Both the position numbers and the translations under genes were made by a program. 10,448 bases of DNA from Cerioporus squamosus (taxonomy: Eukaryota > Basidiomycota > Agaricomycetes > Polyporales > Polyporaceae). The number at the start of each line of letters is the position of its first letter. The first letter of the stretch is position 1. Shown one piece after another: positions 10,192 through 10,448 of this stretch. A model generated the notes under the pieces. The model saw nothing but the letters and a program-made list of their open reading frames with translations, was not told the origin of the DNA and ran no database searches. The DNA lies in assembly GCA_022592435.1 (NCBI GenBank), contig JABYQS010000968.1, positions 1 through 10,448 of the forward strand, in the 5' to 3' direction.

Positions 10192-10448
10192 TAGTCTCGC
10201 ACCCAGACGGGTTAGAGCGCGGTCGAAAGCGACACAATAACAGAGATCTCCCTGCTGAGATGTCTCGGTTCATCTGGCTTCACGGGCAAGCAGACGAACA
10301 GTATATTGTTGCAACAGACCATGCTCTGACAGACCCGTACGACCCTGGGTGTTCCCTGACTACAGTGCAGCGTGGGTCGTCTCCCTCACGGTCTTACGCG
10401 TCTCCTTTTGGTGTCCTGGCCCTCAAGCTCAAGTTTCACGGAGATGCA
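10192..10448 (+). mobile_element. Left end of a second element of the same family, truncated by the window end
   Basis: TAGTCTCG at 10192-10199 followed by CCAGACGGGTTAGAGCGCGG (10203-10222) repeats the outer end of the 9527-10174 element in the same orientation as its left arm. Beyond about 10222 the similarity fades. No right terminus is seen before the window ends, so this is either a diverged second copy running out of the window or an isolated fragment. The rest of this stretch holds no recognised gene. Confidence 0.5.

Overview
The window looks like nuclear DNA from a filamentous basidiomycete (Agaricomycetes-like). Intron-rich genes with 50-80 bp GT-AG introns, a polyubiquitin gene with basidiomycete-type short introns, a multi-exon family 2 O-methyltransferase, a secreted two-domain WSC protein and a small secreted double-psi beta-barrel (RlpA/barwin-like) protein all fit. 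No species can be named from sequence alone.

Layout. 1-1434: no firmly identified gene; a weak two-exon candidate at 242-720. 1435-3506, minus: an O-methyltransferase rebuilt as eight exons, all introns phase-consistent; the summed exons are one base over a multiple of three because of an apparent frameshift in exon 5. 3507-4387: spacer with the methyltransferase TATA box. 4388-5536, minus: a polyubiquitin gene of four exact ubiquitin units plus a C-terminal Leu, with an intron at the same phase of codon 70 in units 1-3, an extra intron in unit 1, and a likely 5'-leader intron. 5596-7300: spacer or decayed sequence with intron-like signals but no recognisable protein. 7358-8120, plus: two-WSC-domain secreted protein. 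8198-9338, plus: a TATA-containing promoter module, a perfect 191-bp-period tandem duplication, and an RlpA-like gene whose C-terminus seems frameshifted. 9405-9488: a second, diverged copy of the same promoter module with no gene behind it. 9518-10183: a complete 648-bp non-autonomous DNA transposon with long terminal inverted repeats and a 9-bp target-site duplication (Mutator-like in form). 10192 onward: the end of a second family member that runs out of the window.

How it fits together. The left part holds one housekeeping gene (polyubiquitin) next to a probable secondary-metabolism methyltransferase; both point left. The right part holds two genes for small secreted cysteine-containing proteins in a stretch reshaped by duplication and transposition: duplicated promoter, duplicated 5' region, frameshifted coding end, and a transposon about 40 bp after the orphan promoter. 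The most notable observations are the intact transposon with its fold-back termini, the orphan promoter copy, and the unit-by-unit repeated intron of the polyubiquitin gene.
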